This document shows, piece by piece, positions 61,701-64,000 of a stretch of DNA of 64,000 nt. The DNA is taken from NCBI GenBank assembly GCA_003864495.1, contig ML133401.1, forward strand, positions 992,001 through 1,056,000, written 5' to 3'. Origin of the DNA: Nemopilema nomurai (Eukaryota; Cnidaria; Scyphozoa; Rhizostomeae; Rhizostomatidae). Within the stretch, counting starts at the first letter, position 1. Each line of letters starts with the position of its first letter. The notes below the pieces were generated by a model. That model was not told where the DNA came from, ran no database searches, and saw only the letters and a list, made by a program, of their open reading frames with translations. Position numbers and translations under genes: made by a program.

Positions 61701-64000
61701 ATTTGCTAGGCCTGCCAAAACAAATCTACCTCCGTTATCCAATTTGAGATGCATCCTTTATTGTCATCCTGGTAGAATGCCACTCATGGATGCTGACTAC
61801 AAAACAATTATTTAAAACAGAGGTGAGTCATGTATCCCGCAATGATTCTGCATTTTGCTGCATTAGTGATTGGCAATGCTAACATTGGGTGGAATGTCTC
61901 TTCACATGAAGTATGGCTTAATGGGAACAAGTCATGACTTCCTTCAATATGGTTAATAAGCACCAGGCCTGATTGACACTGGCACAAAATGGAAGGTGAT
62001 CCACCCCTGAAAAATGCAATTATTTCGTACAAGCATTTTGTCAGTGAGAATTCCACACTCAAGTAATGGAGCAATATTTGATGCAAAATGAATTTGAACT
62101 TCAATTTGCTCTTATTTGTCTGTACAATTAGCATATAATGGGGCTATTGATTAAACAAAGAGAGATAAGTCCCATAGACACCTGTCTGGCTGAATTGATA
62201 CAGCAAGTACATTTCAGCAGTTCAATGCTATTTCTTAATCCCATCCAAAAATGGTTTTCTCTGCCAAACAGAGCTGTTAGTGTAGGTCTTGTTTATTTCA
62301 GTTTTGAATAGTTTAGATTGAGTATCTAGTGTTTAAAGTCACTTGTTAAAAGAATGCTGAACTGCATCTAACTATTTATCTTCACTGCATACTGCAAAAT
62401 GACAGGACTAGTTCATTTGGTAGTTTTTTCAAGAATTTTCATTGTTTGACTGGTTACAAATGGAATATCAAATTTTAATGTGTTGCACATTTTGATCTTG
62501 CTCAAAATGTCAAAAAGTAATTGTACATGAAAGTTCATACATTCAAATGCATTTCCAAAGGAGAAAAATGACAACCTAATGTCTTCCCTAGCTTTTAAGC
62601 TGTATGTTTCTATGCTAAGAAATTTGAAAAATTCTGCAAAGCCTATGTCATATGCTAGCTCACTAAATGTACAAATAGCTGCAAATACTTTTTTGTTTTT
62701 GTTTTGATGACCTAGAATTCTTCAAAGCTACAGAAGTTGATTATTTGTTATCAAAATCATAGCACTAAGTGCTTTCCTCTTAAATGAGTTCCAGTTTCTT
62801 GTTATGCTAGAATAAGATTCCAAAGGCTCATCCTTTTTGTTTTGAATATTTTATGCATGTTTAAACTTGGCAACAGCTTCTTCAAACCAATTTGATTAAA
62901 TGTTTTCCGGAATGATGAGTTGAACTTTCATTGATCATTTGATGTATCATTTTCCAGAAAAATGCAATAATTGTGGCTTTGGAAGCTCTTTTGGCATAAA
63001 TAGCTACATAGTCTGTGTCAGCTCATTTTGTAGTTAGTTTTTTGCATGTTTCTCAGTGTGATAGTTAAGAATTTCTTGATTAGTTTAATTTCATATTATT
63101 TTGATTATTTGATGCCAATTTTACCAACCACATCCTTTTAAATTCAAGTAAGGTTTTCTTGATGATTTACAAGCCCATTATTAGTCTCAACCTATCTAAC
63201 CTGTTATCTGATGTTTTTTATCAGTTTTCCATTTTTGGCCTATGTCATTATTTCGCCCCCGCCTATTCACTGGAATATTTTTCTATATTGAAATATTATT
63301 AACATGGAGCCTAAAGTCCTGAATTGGTATGCAAATTCATGCAACTCTCCCAGAAAAACATTTCTTAGACAGTTTACGATGAGTTGAAAAAGTAATAGGT
63401 ACTTTTTCAGGTGAATAATGTTCTTTGATACATTATTTTATCATTACCTTTGTTGTTAAGTGAAATTTTGTGTAAGCTTAACCTGCCAGCCTTTTTCGTC
63501 CTGCTGGTCTGTTTGTGTTCAAAGGTGCTCAGGGTTGAAGCAACCGAAGTATTTACGCATCGCTCAAAATAGAAGCAACATTTGTTCGAAAATGGTTTCG
63601 AAAGGAAGTTATTGATAGTTCTAGTCATCGTGAATTGAAATGTGAATATCTCTTCCAGCAACCGGAGGTGAAGTGATCGCATTTCGAGGCGAGGTTAATG
63701 TTAAGACTCTTTTGTGTTTCTGATTATTGACGTGGCCACACCAGGCAAACCCAACGAGTTCCGTCCTAATTAGAATGTTCTTGGCACGAGCAAGGGTTCC
63801 AACGGTGGGGTTATCGGGTATAACCCCGTTCTTTTGGAAGGAAAGAAACGCAAGAGCGCATCTCTTGTTCTTTCAAATTATGATTGAAGGGATTCTCTCA
63901 ACTAGTCCTCTATCATTTCATTAATCTCGAGAAAATTTAAATCCTTCAAGAAAACTGCCGGTTTGAATCGTATTATTGTTTCTGACACACACCAACGAGA
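52735..64000. other. Intergenic region without a supported gene
   Basis: No exon set with domain support was found. The stretch holds short unassigned ORFs (53254-53601 minus, 54811-55128 plus, 55331-55733 plus, 57426-57731 plus, 60154-60935 minus), a C homopolymer at about 58617-58634, an (ATT)n tract near 61194-61216, and patches rich in TAATTA/GATTAATT motifs near 54720-54815, 59920-60090 and 61670-61690. A gene with only short or unfamiliar exons could have been missed. Confidence 0.5.
58617..58634. repeat. Poly-C tract
   Basis: An uninterrupted run of about 18 C followed by AATAAA. Its length may be unreliable in the assembly. Confidence 0.9.

Overview
This is an intron-rich, AT-rich animal genomic window. 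I infer a cnidarian, most likely anthozoan. The basis is an astacin protease carrying TSP1, MAM and a C-terminal ShK domain, an architecture typical of cnidarian metalloproteinases, together with compact introns and many small DNA-transposon remnants. The species cannot be fixed from sequence alone.

Three complete multi-exon genes can be assembled by joining exons with consistent GT-AG sites and phases. (1) Minus strand, 206-10462: a secreted astacin-family zinc metalloprotease of 623 aa in 12 coding exons (signal peptide, propeptide, catalytic domain, two TSP1-like modules, MAM, ShK), with a TATA box upstream. (2) Plus strand, 23037-37596: a STRA6-like retinol-transporter-type multipass membrane protein of about 778 aa in 19 coding exons. 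(3) Plus strand, 40897-52302: a zinc-free medium-chain reductase of the PTGR3/ZADH2 type, 346 aa in 12 coding exons.

The most unusual region is 7.9-19.8 kb. A tandem duplication of about 7864-14562 produced a second, truncated astacin copy at 14570-19762. That copy keeps the TATA promoter, the signal-peptide exon and the 5' part of exon 2, and has no catalytic domain. Inside its exon 2 a 57-bp (19-codon) propeptide segment has expanded to roughly 56 units, about 3.2 kb. Each unit carries a tribasic KKR site and an N-A-T sequon, so where the frame is open it resembles a multi-copy peptide precursor. The copy has lost the exon 2 splice acceptor and carries many frame-breaking indels, so it is best called a pseudogene until transcripts say otherwise.

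Mobile and repeat content includes an 856-bp Harbinger-like element with a broken MADF ORF, several MITE-like inverted-repeat elements, a pair of inverted elements flanking a STRA6-like exon, a hAT-type zinc-finger remnant, and several microsatellites and minisatellites. From about 52.7 kb to the end I find no convincing gene. That stretch holds short unassigned ORFs and patches rich in TAATTA-type motifs.
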